Part shown: in pieces, positions 33,345 through 43,569 of the stretch
Numbering within the stretch: position 1 is the first letter of the stretch
Layout: each line of letters begins with the position of its first letter
From: Periconia sp. R9002
Lineage: Eukaryota > Ascomycota > Dothideomycetes > Pleosporales > Periconiaceae
Direction of reading: 5' to 3'
Assembly (NCBI GenBank): GCA_023627715.1
Contig: JAMAHW010000070.1
Span: 62,001-126,000, forward strand
Length of the DNA: 64,000 nt
Translations under genes and position numbers: made by a program
The notes under the pieces: model-generated
The model's input: the letters and a program-made list of their open reading frames with translations, nothing else
Told to the model about the DNA's origin: nothing
Databases searched by the model: none

Positions 33345-33920
33345 TCAAAAGCTTTTAGTCTCAGCTCTAACCATCTTCGCTTCAAATAACACTAACACAA
33401 CCTTAACTCCTCCCCCATTACGCTGCTCCCCAACCTCCGCTTTCCTGTTCCGCTCTCTGATAACTTCAAGAAAGTTACCATTATCCTGCTCAATACCTTT
33501 CTTCCTCCATTTCCCAGTCATGCCGGCCTGAAATATTTCCCAGTCAAGCACAATCCCCATCTCGTTGACGAACCCTTCCAACTCATCCACGTTCTTTGAA
33601 CGGTTTTCGTAATCAACCCGAAGTTCTCGACACAATGGGCACTTGTTACTCCATGAATTGCCCGAGGTGAGAAGGCGGATGAGACAGGCTTAGCCAAATA
33701 TGTGGTCGCATTTGCAGGAAATGATGCGGACAGCCAGTTCTGAGGGAGCCTCGGTAAACGGTTTGGTGCAGATAGGGCAGCACTGAGATGAAGGCGGCTC
33801 GACTGTGACCCCAGAACAGAGGACAAAGACTATTTCCGTTATAGGTGCAGGACGGGATGAATGTCTCCAGTGACGGTTTACGAAGTCTATGAAATTGAAC
33901 AGGCGAGGCAAACGCGGCCT
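33345..33920 (-). pseudogene. broken RING-finger gene
   Basis: A minus-strand frame with no ATG at its upstream end (a TAG lies just before it) carries a RING domain. It reads CCPICTKPFTEAPSEL, then ISCKCDHIFG, stop, ACLIRLL, then NKCPLCREL. The stop is a TAA at 33690-33692, inside the HIFGxxCL segment between zinc ligands. After it the frame runs on for 115 more codons with a Lys/Glu-rich tail. No intron could remove the stop without losing ligands. A different frame upstream (ATG at 34032, MYPYITDYLQSKDLPHAV) may be the original N-terminus, which would require a frameshift or an unseen intron. The sequence right of the stop is still RING-like, so the damage seems recent. Confidence 0.7.
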
Positions 33921-34704
33921 CTTGGTCTAGAAGATGGTGACTGGGTTTGTCTCTCGCTTTGAGATTTTGCCTGGCGCAGACCGCGTGCGGAAGGTCTTTG
34001 GACTGCAAGTAGTCTGTTATATATGGATACATGATTGGTTTTCAAGCTACGCAGACTAACAGCTAAGCGGTCTTGTGGAGCAAACCTTCAAATGAGAAGA
34101 CGGATGATTTTGGTGTTGAGCATGTAATCACAATGACTTTCATTTCTCCAAAGGCGAAAAATCTTAAGACTTTCTCGCAGCACCGACCAAGTTTTGTGTA
34201 ACCTGAGCCTTTGGGCAGTGAAAATCACGCTAACAATTACCAGTTCATCTACACGTAGAGGCAAGCGCCGCCAAAATGACTACTACAATTTCGTTAAGTG
34301 AATTTGAGTGTCTTACGAATAATGCATAGTACGATAGTAGAAAATTATCTTCATTACTACTATTTCAAGATTTAGGGAACAAACACTTCAGCATCCATGA
34401 TACGCGGGTATAAAGAGTTAGTGCTGCGGTGAATGATCAGTCCATAAGCGGTTTAGCGAGCTATCGCCGCTCCGCCATGCACCTTCGTCTCTGCAGCCAA
34501 AACCAAAACAATACCCCGCTGTACAGATTTTTGATTCTACTTTCATTACTTGCGAAAACCTCTCAACCGCTCTCTTTCTAATCACTTCTTGCTCATCCTC
34601 CCTCCGCGTGTTGCCCCCTTTGCCGTTGTTTTGTTTTCTCGCTCCAACTCTCTTTGTCTTGCTATTTGGACAGGAAAGCTAACAATATCAATCTAGATAT
34701 TACT
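33921..34704. other. region upstream of the orphan gene, includes possible old 5' part of the broken RING gene
   Basis: The minus-strand frame starting at 34032 may be the lost N-terminus of the RING pseudogene. The remaining 0.6 kb has only short frames and a pyrimidine-rich leader before the ATG at 34705. Confidence 0.4.
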
Positions 34705-36175
34705 ATGTACGCGTTCCCACGGGCTTATTCGAGCCCTAGGGCTCAACCCATCACCAACCCTGAGACTTCCGATACTCATCCCCAGATTCTCCCCTTCTCT
34801 ATCGGAGAACCTGATGAAAACATTGGACGCCACGCTTGCACCTGGGAAGAAAATGGCGCATCAGGTATGGAGCAGCTCATTGAGAGGGAATACGATCACG
34901 TATCAGGCAACAAGTGCTTGAATCAAGATGGATCTATTGTGGTTCATCTCGCGCCAATCTCATATGCTCCACGCTCTGAAGGACATGTTCTCGGTTCGTC
35001 TCTGGAGAATTACATCAGTAAACATACCATTGCCAGTGGCACAGTCTCTGAAGAAACCATCTTCATCCAGCTACTAGAAGATATCATGTCAGGTACGTTT
35101 TCGATGTCCCTCTGTCTGTGCTAAAACCCTTTGAGTTTACCTTAGACTTATTGTAAACTTAGGTGAAGCAACTGGATTCGACCTAAAATGGGCCCACATA
35201 CTTAATAAAGCGTGTTCCCCACGATCCGGCCTATTCAAAGTTCAAATCCTCGACAATGGATTTCTATTCAAGACAGGATACTTCCTACCTTCCACACCAC
35301 GGACAGATCGCCTCTATGCAGTTCCAAACTATGGTTTCTACGAGACCAATAACTTCACTTGGGCAATCCCCTGGGGTATGAAATCTGCATTAGATGAGTT
35401 CAACAAGAAGGAGTCCATTCTTCAAAATGCTTCTTCGGGATTAACACCTGAATTATTTCTCTATATATGGTTTGATCTAGTCTTTTGTTGGTACAAAATC
35501 ACAGAGAACCAGTTGTGGCAGTATAGGGAGTTGTGCAAGGACGCTGATGAGTCGGAAGCTTTAAATCAGACGCTCCAATTTGGTCTGGCGATACGTGTAC
35601 CGGAATTCACGTACAAGATCGAAAAGATCTATGCCTGCATATTCGCACTTCTCACAAGTCCAGGACTACACCCCTACCTACCAATCCCACTCTCAGAACT
35701 GCCTGCTCCACAATTACCTGTGAGTGCCAATATAGCGGCATGGCCAGCAGCAGCACTCCCTGGCTTCAGGAACTCGGATTACGTTTCACAAGTCCAACTT
35801 GTACGAAACCACGCACAGTTACCAAAGACGCCACGAGCTCCCTGGTACCCACCTGGTGAAGCTCTCGATATTCCCGAGATGTACTCGGAACTGCGATCAA
35901 TCCCAAGTGCCACGCGTACAGCTCTTCTGCATCGATCACAGAAAGCTCTAACATTGCTCGCATTTACTGCTAGGACGAGGTTTGGCCACGAGGTCAACCG
36001 CTTGGCCCGCAAGAAAGAAACTGCTTCGCCTGATCAAGCCCAGCGGGAAACCAAAACGGCAGTGGCTCAGGCGTTGATTGTCGTGTACAACGAGTTCAAG
36101 AAGCAGGAGAGGCTTACCAGTTTCACTATTTCGAATTTTCTGGGACAACTAGATGTATTGGGAACCAATGTTTAA
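34705..36175 (+). CDS. conserved-looking protein of unknown function
   Basis: Two exons, 34705-35092 and 35163-36175 (GTACGT donor, CTTAG acceptor, 70-nt intron), encode 466 aa. The splice joins DIMSG to EATGFDLKW in phase. The start is the first ATG in the frame. I recognise no domain. The N-terminal 60 residues look disordered (Pro/Ser/Thr-rich), and the middle is rich in aromatic residues (YIWFDLVFCWYKITENQLWQY). A Pro-rich loop follows near residue 300 (LSELPAPQLPV), and the C-terminal 100 residues are predicted helical and basic. No signal peptide or clear TM segment is seen. It lies inside the RING-gene region between the broken RING gene and the RING gene at 36.7 kb. Codon usage and intron signals support it as a real gene; the function is unknown. 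Confidence 0.75.
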
Positions 36176-36722
36176 TTCTCGGTGGACGTCAAGGTCATCT
36201 GTACACTACTGTATTCATAGCCTTCCCGGAAGAATACGCACCATGTATATCAGTGTGCCCTCGTGATAGCTTGTTGTAGGCATAGGCCCTCATGTCGTAC
36301 CTTCTGAACACACTCTGTTAATTGTTAGAAGACAGCTGTTGGTGATGACCCCAGCCACATGACCTCTCTGTGTTTGCTCCACCAGGCAGGGCATATATAT
36401 ATATGCCCTCGCCCACCTGATTTCACCTGTTGCGGCACTGTCGATTGCCCGCAACCACTACCTACCACCTGTCATTTATATAAGCATGCTAAAACACAGC
36501 CGACTCAATTCGTCATGTTCTCACTTTTATCACCGCATGTGAGAGACAAACGAACACGGTTTCGATTACCATAAGTGAAAGACAAGCAAACTTACTATAT
36601 CACTCACCTTCAGTTAAAAACAAACAAACTTGCCGTATCACTTAGCACCCCCACAATCTCCCCCCAACCCACCAGCCCCAACTCCACCTCCCACAATCCA
36701 CTATCACCGTCCACTGCCACCC
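36176..36722. other. intergenic / 5' leader of the next RING gene
   Basis: Contains a short (TA)n run near 36395-36405 and C-rich leader sequence. The frame of the next gene is open before its ATG but has no earlier ATG. Confidence 0.45.
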
Positions 36723-37688
36723 ATGCCAGCGCAAAGCATCTCAGCAGAGATGCTCTCCCATGCGGCGCCTCCGCAGACCTCAGACACGGCACTCCAATCG
36801 CCCTCTACCCCACCGACGCCCGTGACACCCACAATCAACGGCATCAAGGCGCCTTTCTCCAGTCGACAAGTCACTCGCCCATCGCTCCTCCGCTACGTTG
36901 ACCACGACCTCGTCCTTGATACATCGCGACACAACGTTCCTCCCGATCCATTCACATCTACATGCTGCATCTGCGGCGACCTTTGGTATCGCTGTCCCAA
37001 AACGTCTACATACCTGCCTCTCACGCCGTGCGGATGCTGGGTGCACTACCGCTGTTTCATCCGGCGGGCAGGACAACCATGGGCAAATTCGGGCAGCGAT
37101 CAATGTCCGGGGTGCGGAATCCCTCTCTTCATCTGGGAGGGCATCACAGCGTTGACGTTGCTCACGCGAACCGGACTACCCATCCCAGACTACGACTCGT
37201 ACATACCCACAACACTTGCTCAGTCACATCCTATCTCACTCACTGCTTTTTCCGCGCCCATTCTTCGCAAACAGCAATTTGGAAATTCGAATCGTAATCC
37301 CGCTCTCTCCCTTCACGAGGAATACGTCTCCGACTGCGAGTTGATCGAGACATATATTGACGCAGCGTTCTTTGCGCAGCTAGGCCGTCCCTCGCCATAC
37401 CCCGATGGGTCGCCCGATCTCCTCGCCGCCATTACAGAAGTACTTGCCGCGTTGCATGCGGCTAAGCGCCCGCGTAGTATTTGGTTGGATGGATTCACCC
37501 GCGTTGGAGAACTTTGCTGGGGTGTGTTGATTTGCATAAAGGTTCGACGGTATCTGTTGGATATGCATGGGCTGGTCATGGGGACGTTTGCGTGGCGCGT
37601 GTTTGAGGAGGCGATGAGGGCGTTGCAGAGAGAGATTGAGTTGGAGAGTAGGGCGCGGGTTGAGGTTGTTGGAGAGGCCGGTGTATGA
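36723..37688 (+). CDS. RING-type zinc-finger protein
   Basis: An intronless 321-aa frame starts from the first ATG (MPAQSISAEMLSH); the upstream open codons contain no ATG. After a Pro/Thr-rich N-terminal arm of about 80 residues comes a RING-like finger. It reads STCCICGDLWYRC, then LTPCGCWVHYRCFIRR, then SDQCPGCGIPLF. One classical His position is Cys (C-G-C-W-V-H-x2-C), so the zinc set is a variant. The C-terminal half is helical (ELIETYIDAAFFAQL, then LLAAITEVLAALHA, then ELCWGVLICIKVRRYL) and ends in a charged helix. Role by family is E3 ubiquitin ligase or adaptor; the target is unknown. The RING-plus-helical-tail layout is like that of the 25.4-kb protein. Confidence 0.8.
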   Translation: MPAQSISAEMLSHAAPPQTSDTALQSPSTPPTPVTPTINGIKAPFSSRQVTRPSLLRYVDHDLVLDTSRHNVPPDPFTSTCCICGDLWYRCPKTSTYLPLTPCGCWVHYRCFIRRAGQPWANSGSDQCPGCGIPLFIWEGITALTLLTRTGLPIPDYDSYIPTTLAQSHPISLTAFSAPILRKQQFGNSNRNPALSLHEEYVSDCELIETYIDAAFFAQLGRPSPYPDGSPDLLAAITEVLAALHAAKRPRSIWLDGFTRVGELCWGVLICIKVRRYLLDMHGLVMGTFAWRVFEEAMRALQREIELESRARVEVVGEAGV

Positions 37689-38384
37689 GTTTTCCCCGAC
37701 GTAAGAATGGAAATTATTACACAGATTGGACGTTTGAAACTGCGAAATTTCCAAGCAATAGTTGTGGTCGGACCTGTTTCTCACCTCTTAGGTCGTGATA
37801 CAGCACACCCTCAGCCTTAGAGGGGTTGATGACGATTCGATGGGGGTGAGGTAGGGTGGCATTAAAGGCTTAATTACCCGGAGAGTGTGGTGAACTGAAG
37901 AAACACGAGTTGGACACAAAGAGAACTTGGCTGAAGACATTCGATATTTTCAACGCCTCAGTCTGAAGCATCCTTGGTTCGAGATAATACTGTATGGCTT
38001 AGTCCGAAAATAATGCACAAAACATAATGAGAGAATTTCTCCTGTACATACTAGTAAAAGAAAAATCAAACTCCAATGAATCATCGCCTTGTCAAAGCTG
38101 GATGAGCCTGTTAGAAGAAACGTACTGAATACGAAATGTGGCATTTAGTAGAAATCGCGCCGATTTTTTATCGTCATGGCAGTAGTGAGGGCAAAAAGTC
38201 AACGAGAAGAACAAGAGCAGGGATATGAGTGCCGCGTATTAGTTACATATCATCATCCATGCACAGAAGTTGAAGAGTTTGATAGCATGATCATTTTCCT
38301 TTCTAAGCGTTTTCAGACCAAAGAGTTCATTTTTGAAAACCAAGTATTCGACGAGAGTCCAAACGAATGAATTGTATGCCCATG
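37689..38384. other. intergenic between convergent RING genes
   Basis: Holds the 3' flanks of the RING genes on either side. A 64-codon plus-strand frame at 38176-38370 starts with an ATG and lacks any recognisable feature; it is not called. Confidence 0.4.
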
Positions 38385-39329
38385 CTAGTTTCTTGTTGTT
38401 CTCAAAGTATGCTGATAGAAACGCCGCCAACCTTTCTTGTTGCTAGGCCATACAACTGTGGTCTCGTTGCTTGTACCATCGTGGTCCTCCTCAGCATTGT
38501 CCTGTTCCGTGCAGCCACCCCCTATGTTCTCAAAATCTACAATACCCAGGCTGCGGAATAAGTGATCATGCCGCGTCTCCTCAGGTGCCATAGTGCGAAT
38601 AAGTCGAACAGCAAACAGCAGTTTCTTCACCTTGCTCTTATCCACTCGTGCGTAGCAGCGGTACAAATAATTGTCCAAAACTTTCAAATAGAAGGTCACC
38701 ATGTGTCTGTACGGCGTTTCTGTATCGATGCCCGGTTCGTGGATCAATAGCGTAAAGACGGCGCGATCGTCATCGACGCAACCATCACCCACATGAGCTT
38801 CGCGCACCAGAGCCGAATATCCAGGATCGTGTCTAGGCTTCAACCATTCAGAAAGATGGTGCCCCTCAACACGACTCCAAAAACATCGGTCTCCCTTCAA
38901 TGGATTCATGGGCGCATTAACATATCTTTTTCCTTTGATCGGTACACCAAACTCCGTCATGCGAATGTAATCGACGATGTCCTCCACGATCGCTTCCTCG
39001 CGAGATCGATTTCTGAGGTGTGGCAGGGGGGATCGGTGGCACAGTGGGCATTCCTACGGCGCCCTGTCGGCCTGCAACAAGACCCCAAAATTGTCCTTGA
39101 AACATGCTTTGCAAATGAGATGTCTGCAGTTTGGAAACTTGATGATTCTGAACTGGGTCCGGTCATCATTGAAATCAATCTCGTTGTTGCAGCAATCGCA
39201 AGACGATCCACGAGACAGCTCCGACGGGATGCCGGAAAAAACGAAAACTGCGCGGCAAGGTAGCTGTTTGTTTTCCATTCTGAAAGCGGGATTGACGAGG
39301 TTCTCGGGGGTTGTGGTTTGATCGTCCAT
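38385..39329 (-). CDS. RING-HC finger protein with one in-frame TAG inside the RING
   Basis: One frame runs from the ATG at 39329 to the stop at 38385, 315 codons with a TAG at 39054-39056 as codon 92. The RING reads CDCCNNEI, then FPNCRHLICKACFKDNF before the TAG, and ECPLCHRS directly after it. The last two zinc ligands are therefore translated only past the stop. The downstream 222 codons are open and protein-like (EEAIVEDIVDYIRMTEFGV, HMVTFYLKVLDNYLYRCY). The only phase-compatible intron ending at the TAG would be 30 nt, too short to splice. One C-to-T change (CAG to TAG) or G-to-A change (TGG to TAG) explains the stop. Translation to the TAG alone gives a 91-residue half RING that should not fold. 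It could be a young pseudogene, a sequence error or a recoded or edited transcript. Confidence 0.7.
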
Positions 39330-39628
39330 AGAGGGTGTGCTGATTGGGGATGTGTATACTCGAGGAATATAAATGTTAATGGGTAACGAAACGATAGTTC
39401 ACGTAACGATGTGAGTGGTCATGGAAGGACGTCTATCTATGTCTGAGCGGACTTTTCGTTTGAACTGAGAAGCTGGTCAATCTGGGAAGGATCTACGATG
39501 TCCCGTGATTCCCCAATTCGGACATGCCTCCTGCCCAACGCCACTTCCTCACCACACTTCTTTTACTTCACACCTCACCACGTCCCCATTTACATCCTCA
39601 AACTTGTCTTTTTTAACGGTTATTCCTA
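39330..39628. promoter_or_regulatory. shared upstream region of the RING-HC and WD40 genes
   Basis: 299 bp lie between divergent starts at 39329 (minus) and 39629 (plus). The right end is pyrimidine-rich, as in fungal core promoters and leaders. No element was identified with confidence. Confidence 0.4.
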
Positions 39629-41913
39629 ATGAAGAGATTCTTCCGACGGAGTGGTGAAATGTCCACATCGCCGCAGAACCCGCCCCCCAACAGCCTATTC
39701 ATTGCGACGCCTGAGGATATCCTGCTCAATACCCTCTACAAGACGGCGGAGCTCTCCCGTCTCCTCTTTAAATGTCAGAACACTGGAATCCTGAATGCGT
39801 GTGCTTCGAACGACGATAGTGGATTACTTGCCGTCGCAGACAGCCAGCTTGTCATCCTTCATGATGCTGGGCGTGGCGACAACAGAAAGTACCGTCTGGA
39901 AGGTGCAGAGGTGGATTTCTGAGGCATAATCCCCCAAAGACAAGCCCTCTAATGATATTTGGCTTATAGGGAGTGCCGCGTCTTCTTCTCTTTTCGCCCG
40001 ATTCTTCCGTCTTATATTTTACAATGACGCTGAACACGGCTATCCAAGCCTACCACATACCGACGGGCGAACTACTTCCTCCCATGCGCGCGCACCCTTC
40101 TCCTCCCAATGTCCTAGCCATCTCCAAGGACGGAAATGTTCTACTCTCTGCGTCGCCTTCCCCGCCTGTTGCTTTTATACAGAACTTGCAGAACAGGACA
40201 TACTCGCCAATCAATGTATATCCACCGCACGCCATCTCAGCGGTTACCCATGCAGCGTTCTATCCGGAAATATCTTCCGACACGCTATCACTGGTGAAAT
40301 ACATCATCGGTTTTCAAGATGGTTCACTCGCGTTTTATCAACTCCCAACCCCCCTTAGCAGAACATCAAATACCCACACCGTTCATGCGCCGCAGATGCA
40401 CCCGTACTGCATTGGTTCCTTACAGAAACTGCATAAAGCCGCGATGGGAGGCGTCAAGGCCGCCGAGTTTCTTCCTACCTACAAATCTCGTGTCGTCACC
40501 GTCGGGCAAGATGGTAGATGTCGTCTCGTGGATTTTGAAGGCGGCGGGCAGGTGCTTCGAACTTAGCATGTTTCTGGTCCAGCCACTTGCTTGGCAATTG
40601 TCTTCAATTCTTCCGCCCATTACCGCGAACGAAAAAGCACGAGATCGCCAGTCAATCCAAGTGACCCTTCCGAGATGCTCATCGCTATCGGTACAGAGAG
40701 CGGGAGCGTGAAATTGTACAACGTGTTGGGTATCATGGTTCGAGACATCAAAGGATACAGCGGGCCCATTATCGCGTTGCAGGCCGTAGGCAGCATGTCG
40801 GCTCCTGCAGTTCTGCCAAAGCGAAGACGGTCGCTGGTACCAGGCCGAACATCCAAACAAGACGCAGAGCCGACCGTCTTGACGCTTGAAAGGGATGCAA
40901 CTCCCGCCATGAACACAGAGAGCACTGGCACTGAATCCGTCGTCAGAAAGAGTCGCCCACCCAGCCCCGTCAAGTTCGACGGCGTCCGTGATCTCTTCTC
41001 CCCAAACACAAACAATCAAGGCCCCGTGCCTAAACTATTCAAGTGCACGCCAAAGTCTCCCGCCGAGAAACCGAAACCAAGACTCAAATCCTTCACTCGT
41101 CCCAGGCTCGCGGCAGAGACATTCCAATCACCCAACCTCACCTCCCCACCCGTCTCGCCCACAGCCTCGAATCCAACACCATCAACATCTGCATTCAAAC
41201 CCGCAGAACGGTTCAAAAATGACTATCATCAATCGATGGATGTCTACAAAGTCTTCTTCGCAGATGCGCTCCGCTCGTCGTCTAACTCGTTTCCTTCTCA
41301 TGTGCGGGAGTCGCAACTGTCTGGTGGTGCGGAATCTGTGTCCGGGGACTACGTCACGCCGCCTGAACATCGGAGTCGGGATGAGATGGATCGCTCGCCG
41401 CCTCTTATTCCGCATAAATCGTCCCGTCGGAGAGAGATTGGGTCGTGGATGGTGGCGCGGAAGGACGGCGAGGACGTGGGTATGGAGGAGGGTAGGGAAA
41501 GTACTGGAGTGAAGGAGCTGGGGAAGGAACGAAGGATGACCCAGCGGGACGGTCTGGATCTCCCACCAGATTCTGAGTTACGGGTTGATAAAGAAGACGT
41601 GTCGATGGGGGTGCCTCAAGTGGAGCAGGTTGTTGATGAAAGGGAGGCTGGAGCGGAAACACGTGACTCCAGCGAGAAGAACGGGGAACAGGGTACTGTT
41701 GAGTGCGAAAGTGCGGAGACGGGGGGAAACGATGTAGATGAGAAGGAGGTGAATGATGATTCAGCTACGGCGACGGTGACGTCTTGTATCAAAGAGTCGG
41801 AGCGTAGCTCCTTGAGACGCGAGATTGCGCTGCTGAGGGGTGAGGTTCGGGCGTTGACGGTTGAGGTTAGGAGGGCTTTGGGTGGGAAGTTGAGGCAGGC
41901 GGGGAGGGAGTGA
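39629..41913 (+). CDS. WD40-repeat protein with C-terminal coiled coil, one in-frame TAG
   Basis: Exon 1 is 39629-39910 and exon 2 is 39970-41913 (59-nt intron, weak GTGGAT donor, CTCTAAT branch point). Together they are 742 codons including one in-frame TAG at 40564-40566. WD-like blades are seen: NACASNDDSGLLAVADSQLV, PPNVLAISKDGNVLL, SRVVTVGQDGRCRLVDF. The TAG sits in VLRT-stop-HVSGPATCLAI, where WD proteins of this type have Trp (RTWH). A 69-nt intron (40514-40582) would skip the stop in frame but would delete this conserved blade. Residues after about 250 are disordered and Ser/Pro- or Glu-rich, ending in a coiled coil (SSLRREIALLRGEVRALTVE). The layout (WD40 head plus terminal coiled coil) resembles NEDD1/Grip71-type gamma-tubulin adaptors; this is a guess. 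Confidence 0.7.
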
Positions 41914-42471
41914 TGGGGATATGTAGATACGAGGTGGGAGAAGGGGCAGGTGTTTAGGATGATGCGGGTGGAATTAAGGAAAGGGAGGGGTGGAAAGGTG
42001 GATTGGGGAGTGGGGAGTTTTTTGTAATTGCTGGGTTTTTTTTTATTTCTTTTTCGTTTGTTCGGGTTTGTCTTGCTTTTCATAATGGGTGACATGATGG
42101 ATTTCAATTGATGTTGAACTTGACTGGATGGATCTGGACGTCGGGAAGGTCACGTGAGTATGTATGGATGCCCAGATGTCCGCACGTACATACAACATTG
42201 ATAATTGTTGCTATTGTACACGTCTTGAAGTATTTCCGTGTGTGTCGATACTTGCCTGTGTACATGATACCTTACCTTCTCAATCATCTCTTCTTCCCTA
42301 TTAAAAACAGAAAAAGACTATGCGGTCATGCGTGCCACTCACCCTTATACATACATATGTATATGTACATGGACAACACTCGTTCCATAACAAACACTTG
42401 AGCTGAACAGAACCAAAAAAAAAATCAATATTTCGTTTCGCTATACTATGCTACGTTACGTTATCGCTACG
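41914..42471. other. 3' region between convergent genes
   Basis: T-rich, UTR-like sequence follows the WD40 gene, and a TACGCTACG-type short direct repeat lies near 42448-42476 before the next stop. No gene. Confidence 0.45.
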
Positions 42472-43569
42472 CTACGGCCCACCGCCACCAACGCCAATCC
42501 GCATACGAATCGCCTGCAGCTGCCTGAGGGTATTACTCGGTGAAGCCGCCGACGATGGCGACGCCGAAGACGACGCTTCGGCGCCGCGCGTGCGCCGGTA
42601 CGTGTTGTAGTCGGTGTGGGACTGGAGGAGGGTGTCGATGAGGGAGAAGTCGGCGACGATGGTCTGGCCCGAGGTCAGCATGTCGAGGGCGTCGACGTGG
42701 CGCGTCTCTGAGGTGGTGGGGAGGAAGGTGTCGCGTTCTTCGTCGTCGTCGAAATCGGAGGAGGAGGAGGAGGGGTCGGCTTCCAAGTCGGAGAGGGTAT
42801 CGGTGCGGCGGAGGATGCCGCGTTCTTCTGCGTCGGCGTCTTGGGTTGGGTTGGAGGGGGTGGTAGTTGGTGCAGCGGCGGGAGTGGTGTCTGTGTTTGG
42901 TTCCGTTGTTGATGTGGTGGTTTCGCTGGCGGATAGGTGGGAGAGGTTCTTCCTCAGCTCCCGTCTCTTGACGTGCACGGCCAGCATCACCATCTGGAGG
43001 AGTAGGATGGCGATGTCGAGGGCGGCTAGCTTCCACTTGCTCGTGGGTCCTTTTTGACCGATGAAGTCAATCATCAGCCCGCCGTGGAGGTACCCCCGCG
43101 TTTCCTCGCCGGCCGATGGGGCGGCGTACAGCAAGTGCAGGAGGAAGCTGACGATGAAGGGGAAGGTGATCATGGGCATGTAGGGCTTGTGCTCGTCGTG
43201 TTGGCGCGTCAGGCCCATTTCGGGCAGCGGGGTGAGCAGGGAGCCGTGGATGACGGCGCGGAAGGTGAAGCAGAGGAAGGAGCAGTCGAGATAGTAGAGA
43301 GTGATGAGCTCGAGGTAGACAAGCCCGTCGAGCTCGCGTAGGAGCTGTTCGAGACAGCCGATGCGTTTCCGCTTGGCGTCCAGCCTGCGCTCCTTTTTGA
43401 TCTGTAGGCGGTATTCAGCCTCGGCGGCGTCGTCTTCGTCGTTTTCATCATCATTGAAGTCATTGTCTCCTGGGCTGTTCATATCCAGGGGGTCATCATC
43501 GAGTTCGTGCCCGTCTCCGCCGCCGTGACGTTGTGTTGGTGCGCGCGAGGATTCGGCCTCATCGTTCAT
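42472..43569 (-). CDS. DUF1746-domain membrane protein (Dsc4-like candidate)
   Basis: An intronless 365-aa frame starts at the ATG at 43569. The N-terminus (1-60) is acidic and disordered (DDENDEDDAAEAEYR). A conserved block follows: CLEQLLRELDGLVYLELITL, then LDCSFLCFTFRAVIHGSL. Hydrophobic segments lie near residues 135-150 (MITFPFIVSFLLHLLY) and 180-198 (LAALDIAILLLQMVMLAV). This matches the DUF1746 family; fission yeast Dsc4, of the Golgi Dsc E3 ligase complex that activates SREBP, is to my knowledge a member. The C-terminal 150 residues are low-complexity Ser/Thr/Asp. Its location is probably Golgi/ER membrane. It shares a 464-bp upstream region with RCF1. Confidence 0.82.
   Translation of the reverse strand: MNDEAESSRAPTQRHGGGDGHELDDDPLDMNSPGDNDFNDDENDEDDAAEAEYRLQIKKERRLDAKRKRIGCLEQLLRELDGLVYLELITLYYLDCSFLCFTFRAVIHGSLLTPLPEMGLTRQHDEHKPYMPMITFPFIVSFLLHLLYAAPSAGEETRGYLHGGLMIDFIGQKGPTSKWKLAALDIAILLLQMVMLAVHVKRRELRKNLSHLSASETTTSTTEPNTDTTPAAAPTTTPSNPTQDADAEERGILRRTDTLSDLEADPSSSSSDFDDDEERDTFLPTTSETRHVDALDMLTSGQTIVADFSLIDTLLQSHTDYNTYRRTRGAEASSSASPSSAASPSNTLRQLQAIRMRIGVGGGGP

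Noticed and set aside
38176..38370. 64-codon small protein gene on the plus strand
   Set aside because: No supporting motif or splice signal, and it abuts the 3' end of the opposite RING gene; probably a chance frame.
40514..40582. 69-nt intron that would bypass the WD40-gene stop
   Set aside because: In phase, but it would delete DGRCRLVDF-adjacent and RT-stop-HVSGP sequence that fits a WD blade; kept only as an alternative to test.
42614..43057. 147-codon plus-strand frame
   Set aside because: Antisense to the low-complexity Ser/Asp tail of the DUF1746 protein.
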